Below, one piece after another: positions 18,916 through 28,871 of a DNA stretch of 47,998 nt (positions within the stretch are counted from its first letter, which is position 1; the number at the start of each line of letters is the position of its first letter). The DNA is taken from assembly GCA_947491475.1 (NCBI GenBank), contig CANLKN010000017.1, positions 1 to 47,998 on the forward strand, in the 5' to 3' direction. The notes under the pieces were generated by a model. That model was not told where the DNA came from. It saw only the letters and a list, made by a program, of their open reading frames with translations, and searched no databases. The DNA is from Akkermansiaceae bacterium (lineage in GTDB: Bacteria; Verrucomicrobiota; Verrucomicrobiia; Verrucomicrobiales; Akkermansiaceae). The position numbers and the translations under genes are program-made.

Positions 18916-19185
18916 TCAGTCGAGCTTCGGCTTGCCCACGCGGCGCACGGAGCCGAAGCGCTTCTGGAATTTGTCGATCCGGCCTTCGGTATCGACAAAC
19001 TGGGCGAGCCCGGTGAAGAACGGATGGGAATCGGAGGTGATGCCGATCGAGATCAGACTGTGCTCCACGCCGTCGATCACTTCCTTTTTCTCGGAAGTCT
19101 TGGTTGAGCGGGTGATAAAGCGCTTGCCGGTGGTCATGTCCACAAAGACAACCGGATTGTATTTCGGATGAAGGTCCTTTTTCAT
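18916..19185 (-). CDS. rpmE2: Ribosomal protein L31, type B (zinc-free)
   Basis: An 89-residue protein of the large ribosomal subunit. The start MKKDLHPKYNPVVFVDMTTG, the central SLISIGITSDSHPFFTG and the basic tail (DKFQKRFGSVRRVGKPKL) are typical of bL31. The CxxC zinc-binding pairs of type A L31 are absent, so it is the zinc-independent form that in many bacteria replaces the zinc form under zinc shortage. I chose the ATG at 19185; an upstream in-frame start (19257) adds 24 non-homologous residues. It is transcribed alone, divergent from the next gene. Confidence 0.95.
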   Translation of the reverse strand: MKKDLHPKYNPVVFVDMTTGKRFITRSTKTSEKKEVIDGVEHSLISIGITSDSHPFFTGLAQFVDTEGRIDKFQKRFGSVRRVGKPKLD

Positions 19186-19394
19186 GGGAATCGTTTGAGC
19201 CGCCGCGGTTCCAACGCGCCGGGGCGGGGACACTGGCGGAAATCCGCAAGCTGTCAAGCTGCCATCCGCTGGCGATTCAGACTTTTTTTCAGAAGATTGA
19301 ACCTTAGGACTTGCAAATCATTAATTTTAGCTTGGGATTTTTGATTTATTTTTTGAGTCGCTTTTATCGCAAGGCTGTGTATCTTGACGGCGTT

Positions 19395-19715
19395 ATGGCA
19401 ATCACCACTAAACGTACCCGATTCTCACGCCGCCTTCCTGACCACGTCACCGATGAGCTCGTGAATGTTCTCTCTGAGAAAAAAGTGTTCGGTTTCAATG
19501 ACCTGTTCGAGCGGGTTTTTGCAAATCTCAAGCTTCGTAATGCAGTGAGCGGCGGTGAGGAGATGCTGCGGCTGCGCGCTTACGAAAAACTTCAAAATCT
19601 CGTGACCCGCGGGCTGGTTGAAAAACTCGGCAAGGAATACAAGGGGACTTCCCGGGTGCATGAGGCGTCCAGCGCTTACGCCGCCGCCCAGGAAGCCGCC
19701 GCTCAAGAAGATTGA
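19395..19715 (+). CDS. Small conserved protein of unknown function
   Basis: A 106-residue protein starting MAITTKRTRFSRRLPDHVTD. It is basic at the N-terminus, mainly helical in the middle, and has a stretch (AYEKLQNLVTRGLVEKLGK) that reads like the last helix and wing of a winged-helix fold. The C-terminus is alanine-rich (AYAAAQEAAAQED). I do not recognise a family. The ATG at 19395 is chosen because the frame upstream is low-complexity and very hydrophobic. An intrinsic terminator follows 22 bases after the stop, so it is a single-gene unit. A DNA-binding role is only a guess from the apparent fold. Confidence 0.65.
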   Translation: MAITTKRTRFSRRLPDHVTDELVNVLSEKKVFGFNDLFERVFANLKLRNAVSGGEEMLRLRAYEKLQNLVTRGLVEKLGKEYKGTSRVHEASSAYAAAQEAAAQED

Positions 19716-19738
19716 TTTTCCGGCAGCGAATCCTTTCA

Positions 19739-19772
19739 AAACCCGCGCCTTCAATGGTGCGGGTTTTTTTTC
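19739..19772 (+). terminator. Intrinsic terminator
   Basis: AAACCCGC (19739-19746) pairs with GCGGGTTT (19759-19766) around a 12-base loop and is followed by a T run. Confidence 0.85.
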
Positions 19773-19839
19773 TACCCAAATCCGGAGCGGTTTTCCATCA
19801 TCCACCCATCCGGCACTGTGCCGACATCCCATCCATTCC

Positions 19840-20211
19840 ATGCCCGATCAATATCTGCCGGTTCTTCTGCAAGTGCTCGTTGCCAGCGGTTTCGCAGTCT
19901 TCGTCTTGGTGGCAAGCGTGATTTTCGGCCGTTCCGCGCGCCGCAATCCGACCAAGGACAGTGCGTATGAATGCGGGATGAAGCCGATGGGCGAGGGGGC
20001 ACCGCGCTTTTCGGTGAAGTTTTACCTGGTGGCGATGTTGTTTGTGCTTTTCGACATCGAGGTGGTTTTCATGTATCCATGGGCGGTGCAGTTCCGGGAT
20101 TTGACTGCGGACGGGCCGGTCGCGTTGGCCAGCATGGCGGGATTCGCCGGAGTATTGGCCGTGGCTTACGTTTACGCGCTCAAAAAAGGGGCGTTGAACT
20201 GGAAATCCTGA
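19840..20211 (+). CDS. nuoA: NADH-quinone oxidoreductase subunit A
   Basis: A 123-residue membrane subunit of respiratory complex I, which couples NADH oxidation to quinone reduction and proton pumping. Three transmembrane segments are visible, with the NuoA signature YECGMKPMGEGAPRFSVKFY and the conserved VAMLFVLFDIEVVFMYPWA. The start at 19840 gives the usual short N-terminus before helix 1 (MPDQYLPVLLQVLVASGFAV). It stands alone: the next gene is on the opposite strand and no nuoB follows, so the rest of complex I must be elsewhere. Confidence 0.95.
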   Translation: MPDQYLPVLLQVLVASGFAVFVLVASVIFGRSARRNPTKDSAYECGMKPMGEGAPRFSVKFYLVAMLFVLFDIEVVFMYPWAVQFRDLTADGPVALASMAGFAGVLAVAYVYALKKGALNWKS

Positions 20212-20225
20212 TGCGCCAGGGGCGC

Positions 20226-20822
20226 TCAGCGGCGGAGCGCCTGTTCCTCGGTGAAAATTTCCGCAAGGCGGAAGCAACGTCGCGAGAGTTCCTTGGCATC
20301 ATTGTCGCCAATCAGGGCCACGCCTTCCTCGCTGACCTCCGCGAGGTAGATTTTCCAGGCGAGCTTGGCGATCATTTCGGAGTCGAGCTTCGGCTTCGAC
20401 TGGGATTGGCGCGGAGCGGGTGGTGCCACCGCGTTTGCTGGCGCTGCGGCGGGGGATTCATTTTTGCTGGATGTCAGCGCGTCTTCTGATCCGGCGAGAG
20501 GTGCGATTTGCTGGCCGCCCTTGCCTTTTTTGCGACGTCGCTTGCGTTTGGAATTTTCCCGCACGGAGGCATCGCTGGAGGAATCAGCCTCGGGCTCAGG
20601 CCAATCGGTGGCAGGTGGGGATTCCTCCACCACGGGCGATGGACTGGCAGGTGCCTCGGAGAAATCGAAAACCGGATACGGGGAGATGGATTTTTCCACA
20701 GCGGGATTGGCAGGCTCCTCCACGTCTCCGGCTTTGGATTTGCCAGTCTCGGAGTGCTTGGCTGCCTTCTTGGGGCGGGATTTGGACTTTTCTCGGGAAT
20801 TGCTCTGCTTTGCTTCGCTCAT
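20226..20822 (-). CDS. Hypothetical protein with a long disordered N-terminal half
   Basis: A 198-residue cytoplasmic protein. Residues 1-140 are low complexity: lysine/serine-rich (SREKSKSRPKKAAKHSE), then acidic and proline-rich, then a basic patch (SKRKRRRKKGKGGQQ), then alanine/proline-rich. The last 50 residues (KLDSEMIAKLAWKIYLAEVS, then DAKELSRRCFRLAEIF) look like a compact helical domain and are probably the conserved part. The basic patch could bind nucleic acid. I do not recognise the family. The gene converges with nuoA after 14 bases. Confidence 0.6.
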   Translation of the reverse strand: MSEAKQSNSREKSKSRPKKAAKHSETGKSKAGDVEEPANPAVEKSISPYPVFDFSEAPASPSPVVEESPPATDWPEPEADSSSDASVRENSKRKRRRKKGKGGQQIAPLAGSEDALTSSKNESPAAAPANAVAPPAPRQSQSKPKLDSEMIAKLAWKIYLAEVSEEGVALIGDNDAKELSRRCFRLAEIFTEEQALRR

Positions 20823-20900
20823 GGGGTGCGCAAAGCAAGCCCGGTGCCAATCCCAGCGTCGAGAAAAATTCCGTGTCGAAATCGTGGAGAACGGGATGCG

Positions 20901-21812
20901 CTACAGACCGCGCATCCGCTTCTGCTCCGCAAGCCACGCCCGGTCGTCCTCGCTGAGTTTGTTTTCGTGCGTCCGGCTGCGGGTGCCATCGGGCTCGATG
21001 AGGGTGAGCGAACCATTGGCATAATTGGTGAGTTTGGCGAAGACCCTGCGGTCCTGGCGGTCCCGCCACTCGCGGTAGCCTTTTTTCTCAAGCGACTTGC
21101 GCCATGCCTGATATGAGTGCGCCGAAGCGACCTCCGCCTGCTTGATGAGGCCCCATTTGTAGTCGGCCTCGCCCCGCTTGTATCCCCGGTAAGTGTTAAG
21201 CACCTCGCCGCTGGGGTTGAGCATTAAGATTACCGGATGGCCGAGCACCTTGTATTGTTTTTTCATGCGGGCGACATAGCTCCTGATCTCGGTCAAGCGG
21301 GTTTCCTTGTCTTCGAGTGAGATGTCCGCATCGTCCACCACCACATTGGCATCCACCCGCAGGCGGACGAGTTTTTCCGCGGCCCACGCCTCGAACTCGG
21401 GATTGCTGAAGAGTTCCTGGCTGAGCGCCTTGCACATCGGGCTGCGTGCGGAGTCGGTGAACCAGATGAGCAGCGGCTTGCCCTCGCGGGCGGCGCGGCG
21501 CTTGGCGATGGACTCGCTTTGCTCCCAGGGGCCGCGGCGCTGCGGCGCTGCGGCAAGCAGGGTGGAGAGCTCGGGCAGGCTGGCTTCCGGGTTGTCAGGA
21601 TCGGTGAAAACGATGTCCTCCTCAGGGGTGAGCTCGACTGGCGGGCCCGGCTGGACGGGGGTTCCGGTGTCTCGGGCCGAACTGCGCATGATGGGCGGTG
21701 ACACGTTGGAATCGGATGGCAGCATGTCAGCCGTCGGTTTGGTGCCCGGCCCGGATTTCGCGCAAGATGCAAGGACCGCCAAAGCGAGCAGAGAAGTGGT
21801 GAGATGCCTCAT
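20901..21812 (-). CDS. Thioredoxin-like lipoprotein with C-terminal SHD1-like domain
   Basis: A 303-residue exported lipoprotein. The start at 21812 gives a lipobox signal (MRHLTTSLLALAVLASCAKS); the longer frame adds a non-homologous leader. After a proline-rich linker comes a thioredoxin-fold region (AAREGKPLLIWFTDSARSPM, CKALSQELFSNPEFEAWAAE, LGHPVILMLNPSGEVL). In place of the CxxC pair there is SARSPMC, with one cysteine, so a classical disulfide reductase role is unlikely. The C-terminus (YREWRDRQDRRVFAKLTNYA, NGSLTLIEPDGTRSR, LSEDDRAWLAEQ) resembles the SHD1 domain often fused to such proteins in Planctomycetes and Verrucomicrobia. It may have a chaperone-like role in the envelope, but its function is unknown. 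Confidence 0.7.
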   Translation of the reverse strand: MRHLTTSLLALAVLASCAKSGPGTKPTADMLPSDSNVSPPIMRSSARDTGTPVQPGPPVELTPEEDIVFTDPDNPEASLPELSTLLAAAPQRRGPWEQSESIAKRRAAREGKPLLIWFTDSARSPMCKALSQELFSNPEFEAWAAEKLVRLRVDANVVVDDADISLEDKETRLTEIRSYVARMKKQYKVLGHPVILMLNPSGEVLNTYRGYKRGEADYKWGLIKQAEVASAHSYQAWRKSLEKKGYREWRDRQDRRVFAKLTNYANGSLTLIEPDGTRSRTHENKLSEDDRAWLAEQKRMRGL

Positions 21813-21841
21813 TGGAAAAACATTCGCTTTGAGACTGGCGA

Positions 21842-22903
21842 TCATTCCTTGAGTCGCACGGGCGTGCCGCAATGCGTGCAGCGGAACCAACGAAACAGCA
21901 GGATCTGGATGCAAAGCGGAAAAATGTATCCCAAGCCAGGCACATGGTGGGCGCGCGGATTCTTCAAGTGCTGGCGGTGGCGGAAAAGACTCTGACCACA
22001 AATCCGGCATCTGCCGCCAAATCCCCAGATCAGATAGAAGATGCCAAATAATGGCAGAACCATCGGAAACACGATCAGCCAGCCTGGCACCCAGGAAAAT
22101 TTTGTTGGAAGCTCGCCGGAGAGCAGCAGCAACATCCCGGAAACGATGGCCAGCGGAGTCATGATGAATGCCAGCAGGGTGACCAAGGCCCCGGCGGAAA
22201 TTGATAGCGGATGGGTGTGGAGAACCCCGCGAATGTAGCGGCGGGATTTCGGATTGCGCCCTTTGTTGGTCCCGCGCCGGGGAGCGCGGAGCAAGGCGAC
22301 ACGATCTTGGTTCGGTGAGCTCTTGATGGCGACCGGCCGGATGTGGGATTCTCCCATATTGTCAGTGCTGCGCAGGCGGCTGGTATCGATTTCGAGCCGC
22401 GAGTTTGAGGCTTCCGATAGCCTGACAAACTTTCTGGAGCTGGCCTGAGAATTGGTGTTGGGCTGGCGGTTCTCCGGAATGCGCTGTGTGGTCCTGACAT
22501 CAAGATCGCCCGTGCAGCGGTTGAACAGGATGGCCGGGGGGATATCCGACACCGTAAGATCTGCCGTCACCAGAATGCGTGCGGGCAGCGGAATGGCAAA
22601 AGGCGCGACGCTGAGCATGCTGGTTCCCTGAGGCGTGATTTCGTAATTCACCGGCACGACTGAGACCACCACGGCTTCGGAGGAAACTCCGGTGATTTCA
22701 CGGGCGCTCTTGATCCAATCTTCAACCATCATGCGGGACGGCATTTTTTTAAGGATCTGGAGCATCGAGTTGGCGCGGGTCAGCTCGGCGGCCAATTCTT
22801 CCACTCCGGTATTGGCAAGCGATTCCACATCCAGGAAACCGGCCGCCTCGAGCAGTTCGAGCGACGATTTTCCGATTCCGGGAATTGAGTTAAGATTATC
22901 CAT
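21842..22903 (-). CDS. Membrane protein with N-terminal helix-hairpin-helix (DUF4332-like)
   Basis: A 353-residue protein. The N-terminus (LNSIPGIGKSSLELLEAAGF, VESLANTGVEELAAEL) is a tandem helix-hairpin-helix of the DUF4332 type. A middle region of about 150 residues is hydrophilic and repeats Arg/Ser. Two membrane segments follow at about 235-260 (ALVTLLAFIMTPLAIVSGML) and 275-297 (LIVFPMVLPLFGIFYLIWGF). Two possible zinc ribbons close the protein (GRCRICGQSLF and FRCTHCGTPVRLKE). The HhH motif commonly binds DNA or protein. A membrane-bound HhH protein with zinc pairs is unusual, and I cannot assign a role. Start 22903 is the only reasonable ATG. Confidence 0.62.
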   Translation of the reverse strand: MDNLNSIPGIGKSSLELLEAAGFLDVESLANTGVEELAAELTRANSMLQILKKMPSRMMVEDWIKSAREITGVSSEAVVVSVVPVNYEITPQGTSMLSVAPFAIPLPARILVTADLTVSDIPPAILFNRCTGDLDVRTTQRIPENRQPNTNSQASSRKFVRLSEASNSRLEIDTSRLRSTDNMGESHIRPVAIKSSPNQDRVALLRAPRRGTNKGRNPKSRRYIRGVLHTHPLSISAGALVTLLAFIMTPLAIVSGMLLLLSGELPTKFSWVPGWLIVFPMVLPLFGIFYLIWGFGGRCRICGQSLFRHRQHLKNPRAHHVPGLGYIFPLCIQILLFRWFRCTHCGTPVRLKE

Positions 22904-22956
22904 CGCATCATTTACTGTAGCACCAGTCTAGTGTGAGCAGTTGCCTTGGCAAGGTT

Positions 22957-25641
<2,685 letters not shown>

Positions 25642-26234
25642 GGGGGCGGATGGATGGCAGAGGAGGCGCGGTTTGTCCAGCATCGGAGGGAAAGGCGGGC
25701 ACCGTTCTCCCGGCAATCCAAAAGAAATCGTTTCCGCCTTATCCTTCCCGCCTGCGGACATTTCCTGGAAAGCTCCCCGCTTTTCACTCCGGTTCCCATC
25801 CTCGTCCCCGCCGCCGGGACCTCCCCCGGCTGCCATCCCGTGCTCTCCCAGCCAATTATCCGTACCCCGGCTTCCTCCGCATCAGTAGAACTTGCCCGCA
25901 CGCGTCGCAGCGGTTCCGGAAATCCGTTCCCGCAGACGGGGGCCTCGTTTTTCACTGCCAACCCGCCGCAATCACTCTGCGCGCACTCCGCCACACCCGC
26001 AATCAGGCCGACCGCCGCCTCGCCGGATTGTTCAGACGCTTCGCCAAAGGCGTCTGCGCCCATCCGGATTTCGGCGCTGATTCCCCCTTCTACCGCTACC
26101 TCGGCTTCATCCCCCACAGCGGGAGCCGCACCGGCCGCCCGCGCAAGCGCAAGATCTGAGTGCAAGCCAACGTGGCACGGGCATCCTGCCAGGAGCCTCT
26201 TCTTCTTCATTCAAAAATCAAAGTTCAACACTCA
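25642..26234. other. Gene-free stretch upstream of valS, holding the left island repeat
   Basis: No complete gene is visible. From 25642 to about 25879 I see nothing recognisable apart from the valS leader. From 25880 to 26159 the plus strand has the tail of a possible decayed gene. Its last ~60 codons read sensibly (LFRRFAKGVCAHPDFGADSP, FYRYLGF, TGRPRKRKI then stop; the last part has an AT-hook-like GRPRKRK). From 26121 onward the sequence belongs to the left arm of the inverted repeat. Confidence 0.5.
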
Positions 26235-26248
26235 TCAATCGTCAATCC
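25880..26248. repeat. Left arm of the long inverted repeat bounding the accessory island
   Basis: 26121-26248 matches the reverse complement of 27901-28026 almost base for base. Homology continues outward at lower identity (25880-25925 against 28063-28110), with about 150 bases missing from the right copy. The arm contains the end of a decayed reading frame, a REP-like palindrome (26171-26192) and the A/T-rich word-like repeat at 26208-26248. Confidence 0.85.
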
Positions 26249-26627
26249 ACCTCACGCCACCATCGCCTTTTCCACCGCCGCCCGCCCCCGCAAGCCACGC
26301 GCGACAAGTTAAGGACGCTGTGCCTTGAATCCCTATCGAATCCCGCAGCCGCCATCCGCCTTCAAACTGCCGGAGTTCATGCTTCAGCATGCCCCGCAGG
26401 GCGCAGTGCAAGAACTGAAGAATCAGCGCGAACTCCGGACGTCTTCCCCACGGATCAAGCGGCCGGAGTTCATCATATGGTGAATCTCGATATGCGGATG
26501 TGATCGGCACACAAAGACTGAGTGCCCTCGGTGGGTTGGAATCCTCGCGTGATACAACCAACATCATCCGCACCTTGCCACCGGCACCAAGATCAACTCG
26601 ATACACTTCTCCCGGCTTAGTCGTCAT
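26235..26627 (-). pseudogene. MazF/PemK-family toxin with a replaced, truncated C-terminus
   Basis: From the ATG at 26627 (TTG at 26639 is an alternative) the protein starts as a MazF/PemK-like toxin, an mRNA endoribonuclease: KPGEVYRVDLGAGGKVRMML, VVSREDSNPPRALSLCVPIT, SAYRDSPY. After about 55 residues the family's C-terminal strands are missing. What follows (DELRPLDPWGRRPEFALILQ, FLHCALRGMLKHELRQFEGG) is unlike MazF and contains short palindromes (CATGCTTCAGCATG around 26380). The frame then runs into the left island repeat and ends in glycine-rich sequence. The toxin is therefore probably inactive. Its start overlaps the end of the antitoxin gene, the usual arrangement of a coupled toxin-antitoxin pair. 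Confidence 0.68.
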
Positions 26628-26844
26628 AGCATGTATCAAGTGCCGCTTGTCTTGCCATAGCCGAACGCAAAATATCCGAATCAGATGGGATCTCTACTGC
26701 GAAGGGCAAGCCACGCCGCATCTTCACCTGCGTAAGGAACATCCGAATCGCCTCGGTGGTCGAAATACCCAGGCACTCAAATACATTCTCCGCTTCCTCC
26801 TTGAGGCGCGGCTCCACTCTAGCTCGGACAACTGCTTCTTTCAT
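26617..26844 (-). CDS. RelB/DinJ-family antitoxin
   Basis: A 75-residue ribbon-helix-helix antitoxin. MKEAVVRARVEPRLKEEAEN, VFECLGISTTEAIRMFLTQV and the tail RRGLPFAVEIPSD are typical of the RelB/DinJ family, which binds its own operator as a dimer and neutralises a partner toxin. I prefer the ATG at 26844; an ATG at 26862 would add six residues. It overlaps the downstream toxin gene by 11 bases. RelB/DinJ proteins usually pair with RelE/YafQ toxins, so pairing with a MazF/PemK-type toxin is a mixed combination. With the toxin truncated, it is probably an orphan antitoxin. Confidence 0.85.
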   Translation of the reverse strand: MKEAVVRARVEPRLKEEAENVFECLGISTTEAIRMFLTQVKMRRGLPFAVEIPSDSDILRSAMARQAALDTCYDD

Positions 26845-26915
26845 AGCCCGAATGTAGCGCATGCAGGCTACGGCGCAGTGATTATTTTTAGCGAACGTCG
26901 AGGCCTGGCAACCCG

Positions 26916-27368
26916 CTACCGGTCGCGCCCCTCCGCTTCAGGTTGAGGTTGCTCGCCACCCTCCGGCTCAACCACGGGGAGCGTAGCGGGTTGTCCAGTG
27001 CCGGGTTGTTCGCTTGGGTCTTCGTATTCAGATTCAAGGTCGGCTTCAGTGAAGATCTGCAAAGGCACCCCGTCACCAGCTTCAGATGCTTCGAGTTCCT
27101 CCCATAGAATCTCTGCACCGTCCTCAAATTCGTCGTAAATAGGAATGAGGTCAGAAACACCAATGAACGCATGAGGCCCTGTAAAAGCTCTATCCCCAGT
27201 CCTTGCGTCGGACAACCCCATCTCTACTGCCCTTCGGAACGCCGTCCGCCAGTCGTTGGCTCTAATGAGGCGGTAGTTGTTCCAATAGGAGCTTCGGCTG
27301 GAATCGGGCTGCTTCTCTAAGAGGCCGGCAATCCACCACCCTGTAGGACTAGTTGCAGGCTTCTTCAT
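26916..27368 (-). CDS. DUF4288-like protein
   Basis: A 150-residue cytoplasmic protein. The N-terminal ~90 residues (GWWIAGLLEKQPDSSRSSYW, NNYRLIRANDWRTAFRRAVE, FIGVSDLIPIYDEFEDGAEI) resemble the DUF4288 family, small stand-alone proteins often found in integron cassettes and other mobile regions. The last 60 residues are acidic, proline-rich and probably disordered. The start at 27368 (MKKPATSPTG) is the only good ATG. The sequence GTTCGCTAA followed by RAA lies shortly upstream (27383-27392 on the minus strand) and again after this gene (26889-26897), which could mark cassette borders. Function is unknown. Confidence 0.6.
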   Translation of the reverse strand: MKKPATSPTGWWIAGLLEKQPDSSRSSYWNNYRLIRANDWRTAFRRAVEMGLSDARTGDRAFTGPHAFIGVSDLIPIYDEFEDGAEILWEELEASEAGDGVPLQIFTEADLESEYEDPSEQPGTGQPATLPVVEPEGGEQPQPEAEGRDR

Positions 27369-27600
27369 AGAATGAGTTTTTCTTAGCGAACAGTTTTATT
27401 GAACAGCGCGCCGTATTTGTCCTGCAAATGCTGCACGCTGTATAAGCAGGGCAAATGCGGCATAGAGGGGCAGGATTCTGGGCACACCATTCATCGCGGT
27501 GATTTCTATTTTTCCCAAGGAGAACCCGCAAGACAAAAATGGATGAGGCGCTGGAGGATGTGGTGAGGTTTTGGGCGGTGCGCGGAACAGGCAAGTCCGG
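27369..27600. other. Spacer between the DUF4288-like gene and the integrase remnant
   Basis: These 232 bases hold no convincing gene. I looked for attC/attI core sites (GTTRRRY) on the minus strand and found none that is clear; the closest are the two GTTCGCT boxes noted for the DUF4288-like gene. Confidence 0.4.
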
Positions 27601-27833
27601 TCAGTCGAGGTCCAGCGGACTGGGTGCGCCGGCTCCGGGACGTTTCATGACGTGAAGGTAGATCATGGTGGCAAAGTGCTTTGGGCAGCGGGACGATGCG
27701 GTGTCTGCCGCCCTTGCCATCATGGATGGTGATGGTGCCCTGACCGAGATCGAGATCCTTGACGCGAAGACGTAGGGTTTCCGCGAGGTGCAGACCGGAG
27801 CCGTGCATGAGCTGGGTGGCTGAGGCTATTCAA
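27601..27833 (-). pseudogene. Decayed tyrosine recombinase, integron-integrase type
   Basis: Two fragments of a tyrosine recombinase are left. The first, through the ATG at 27808, reads ATQLMHGSGLHLAETLRLRV, KDLDLGQGTITIHDGKGGRH and RIVPLP, the start of the catalytic domain. The second, in another frame from 27666 to the stop at 27601, reads MIYLHVMKRPGAGAPSPLDL. It contains the catalytic tyrosine context and the PG-x-G-x-x-SPLD tail seen in integron integrases. About 100 residues between them are deleted. The position of the first catalytic arginine (usually G-L/M-R-L/I-x-E) is histidine here (GLHLAE). The N-terminal half is missing and replaced by the A/T-rich repeat. It cannot be active. 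The integron-integrase subtype rests mainly on the tail. Confidence 0.72.
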
Positions 27834-27938
27834 AATCAAAAATCAAAAATCGTCATTCATCAATCGTCAATCAAGCGGGAAGCGGCGAAAGAGGAGAGAG
27901 ATTGACGATTGATGATTGTTGAACTTTGATTTTTGAAT
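27828..27938. repeat. A/T-rich word-like repeat pair forming a long hairpin
   Basis: 27828-27872 and 27900-27938 are near-perfect inverted copies built of TCAAAAATCAAAG / TCATCAATCGTCAATC words, with a 27-base purine-rich loop between them. The right half is the outer end of the right island arm, and a third copy is at 26208-26248. Confidence 0.8.
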
Positions 27939-28355
27939 GGAAGAAGAAGAGGCTCCGGGCAGGATGCCCGTGCCACGTTGGCTTGCACTCAGATCTTGCG
28001 CTTGCGCGGGCGGCCGGTGCGGCTCCGGAAGGTGAGGAAGTGTCTGGCGCGGTCGAGGGACCGGGTTTGCGGAACTGCTGCGTCGTGTATGGGCAAGTTT
28101 TGCTGAAATGGAGTGGAGGAGGGGACGTCGCAAAATGGAAACGACGATGGTTTTTATGCGGGGCGCGGCTGTCGCATGTGCTAAGCCCGCTGGACTGCTT
28201 GTAGCGCGGCATGTGCGGAGAAGACCGGAGGAATTTCTGACCAGCGCGGGTGCATCAACGGGCCATCGGGCACCGGTGAAATTTTCCCTCGCTCCGACCT
28301 TGCCACGGTGGCGGCCAGCGCCTTGACTGCCGGCCGCATCCCACCCTTTCCCACC
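27834..28355. other. Gene-free stretch holding the right island repeat
   Basis: From 27834 to 28110 the DNA is made of repeat sequences. From 28111 to 28355 I see no gene, terminator or promoter that can be supported. Confidence 0.5.
27901..28110. repeat. Right arm of the long inverted repeat bounding the accessory island
   Basis: Reverse complement of the left arm: 27901-28026 is nearly identical to 26121-26248, and 28063-28110 is the diverged outer part. It includes a REP-like palindrome (27957-27977) and the same GRPRKRKI-stop reading on the minus strand. Confidence 0.85.
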
Positions 28356-28856
28356 GTGAAAGCCCACGAACTTTACTCCGCAGTCGATCCCGCCCTGGTC
28401 TCTGAAATCCTCGATTGGTTCCGTGCCAACGACCGGAATGTTTACAAGTCGGCCGTCGCCACGCTCGCCGGAAACCGCAAACTCCGGCCGGTCTTCATCC
28501 AGAAAAAACCGCTCGTCGATCAATACGCGTGGATCCACAAAACCCTCAAGCTAAACGCCTGCAACGTCATCGGCGAACAGCTGCTCCAAGCCTACCTGAT
28601 GGCTGCCCAGCAATCGATGCTCGGCATGTTCTGCGACGGCCTCGGCATCCCGCACGATGGCAAGGGCTCGGTGGTCGGCGATCTGCCGAAAAAACTCGAT
28701 GCTGAACGCCTTGCCGCGACCATCGACCGCCTCGTCGGCCTTTTCGATCCCAATTTATTCACTCTCTACCTCCACTGCTTCAACATGCAGGTCCCCGGCG
28801 GTTGGCCGGAACTCACGGAAAAACTCGCTTCCGACGAGCGTCTCAAGCTCGCTTGA
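28356..28856 (+). CDS. Conserved hypothetical protein, function unknown
   Basis: A 166-residue soluble protein. I chose the GTG at 28356 (MKAHELYSAVDPALVSEILD); the frame is open further upstream from a GTG at 28308, but that part is not protein-like. It is mostly helical: WFRANDRNVYKSAVATLAGN, KTLKLNACNVIGEQLLQAYL, MAAQQSMLGMFCDGLGIPHD, RLAATIDRLVGLFDPNLFTL. There is no signal peptide or membrane segment. I do not recognise the family; the sequence looks like a maintained gene with a normal codon pattern. It converges with the DUF3592-like gene after 15 bases. Confidence 0.65.
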   Translation: MKAHELYSAVDPALVSEILDWFRANDRNVYKSAVATLAGNRKLRPVFIQKKPLVDQYAWIHKTLKLNACNVIGEQLLQAYLMAAQQSMLGMFCDGLGIPHDGKGSVVGDLPKKLDAERLAATIDRLVGLFDPNLFTLYLHCFNMQVPGGWPELTEKLASDERLKLA

Positions 28857-28871
28857 TAGCTTTTCAATCTG

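Noticed and set aside
26200-27600. attC/attI recombination sites of an integron
   Set aside because: No clear pair of core sites or imperfect palindrome of attC type was found by eye; only tentative boxes are reported.
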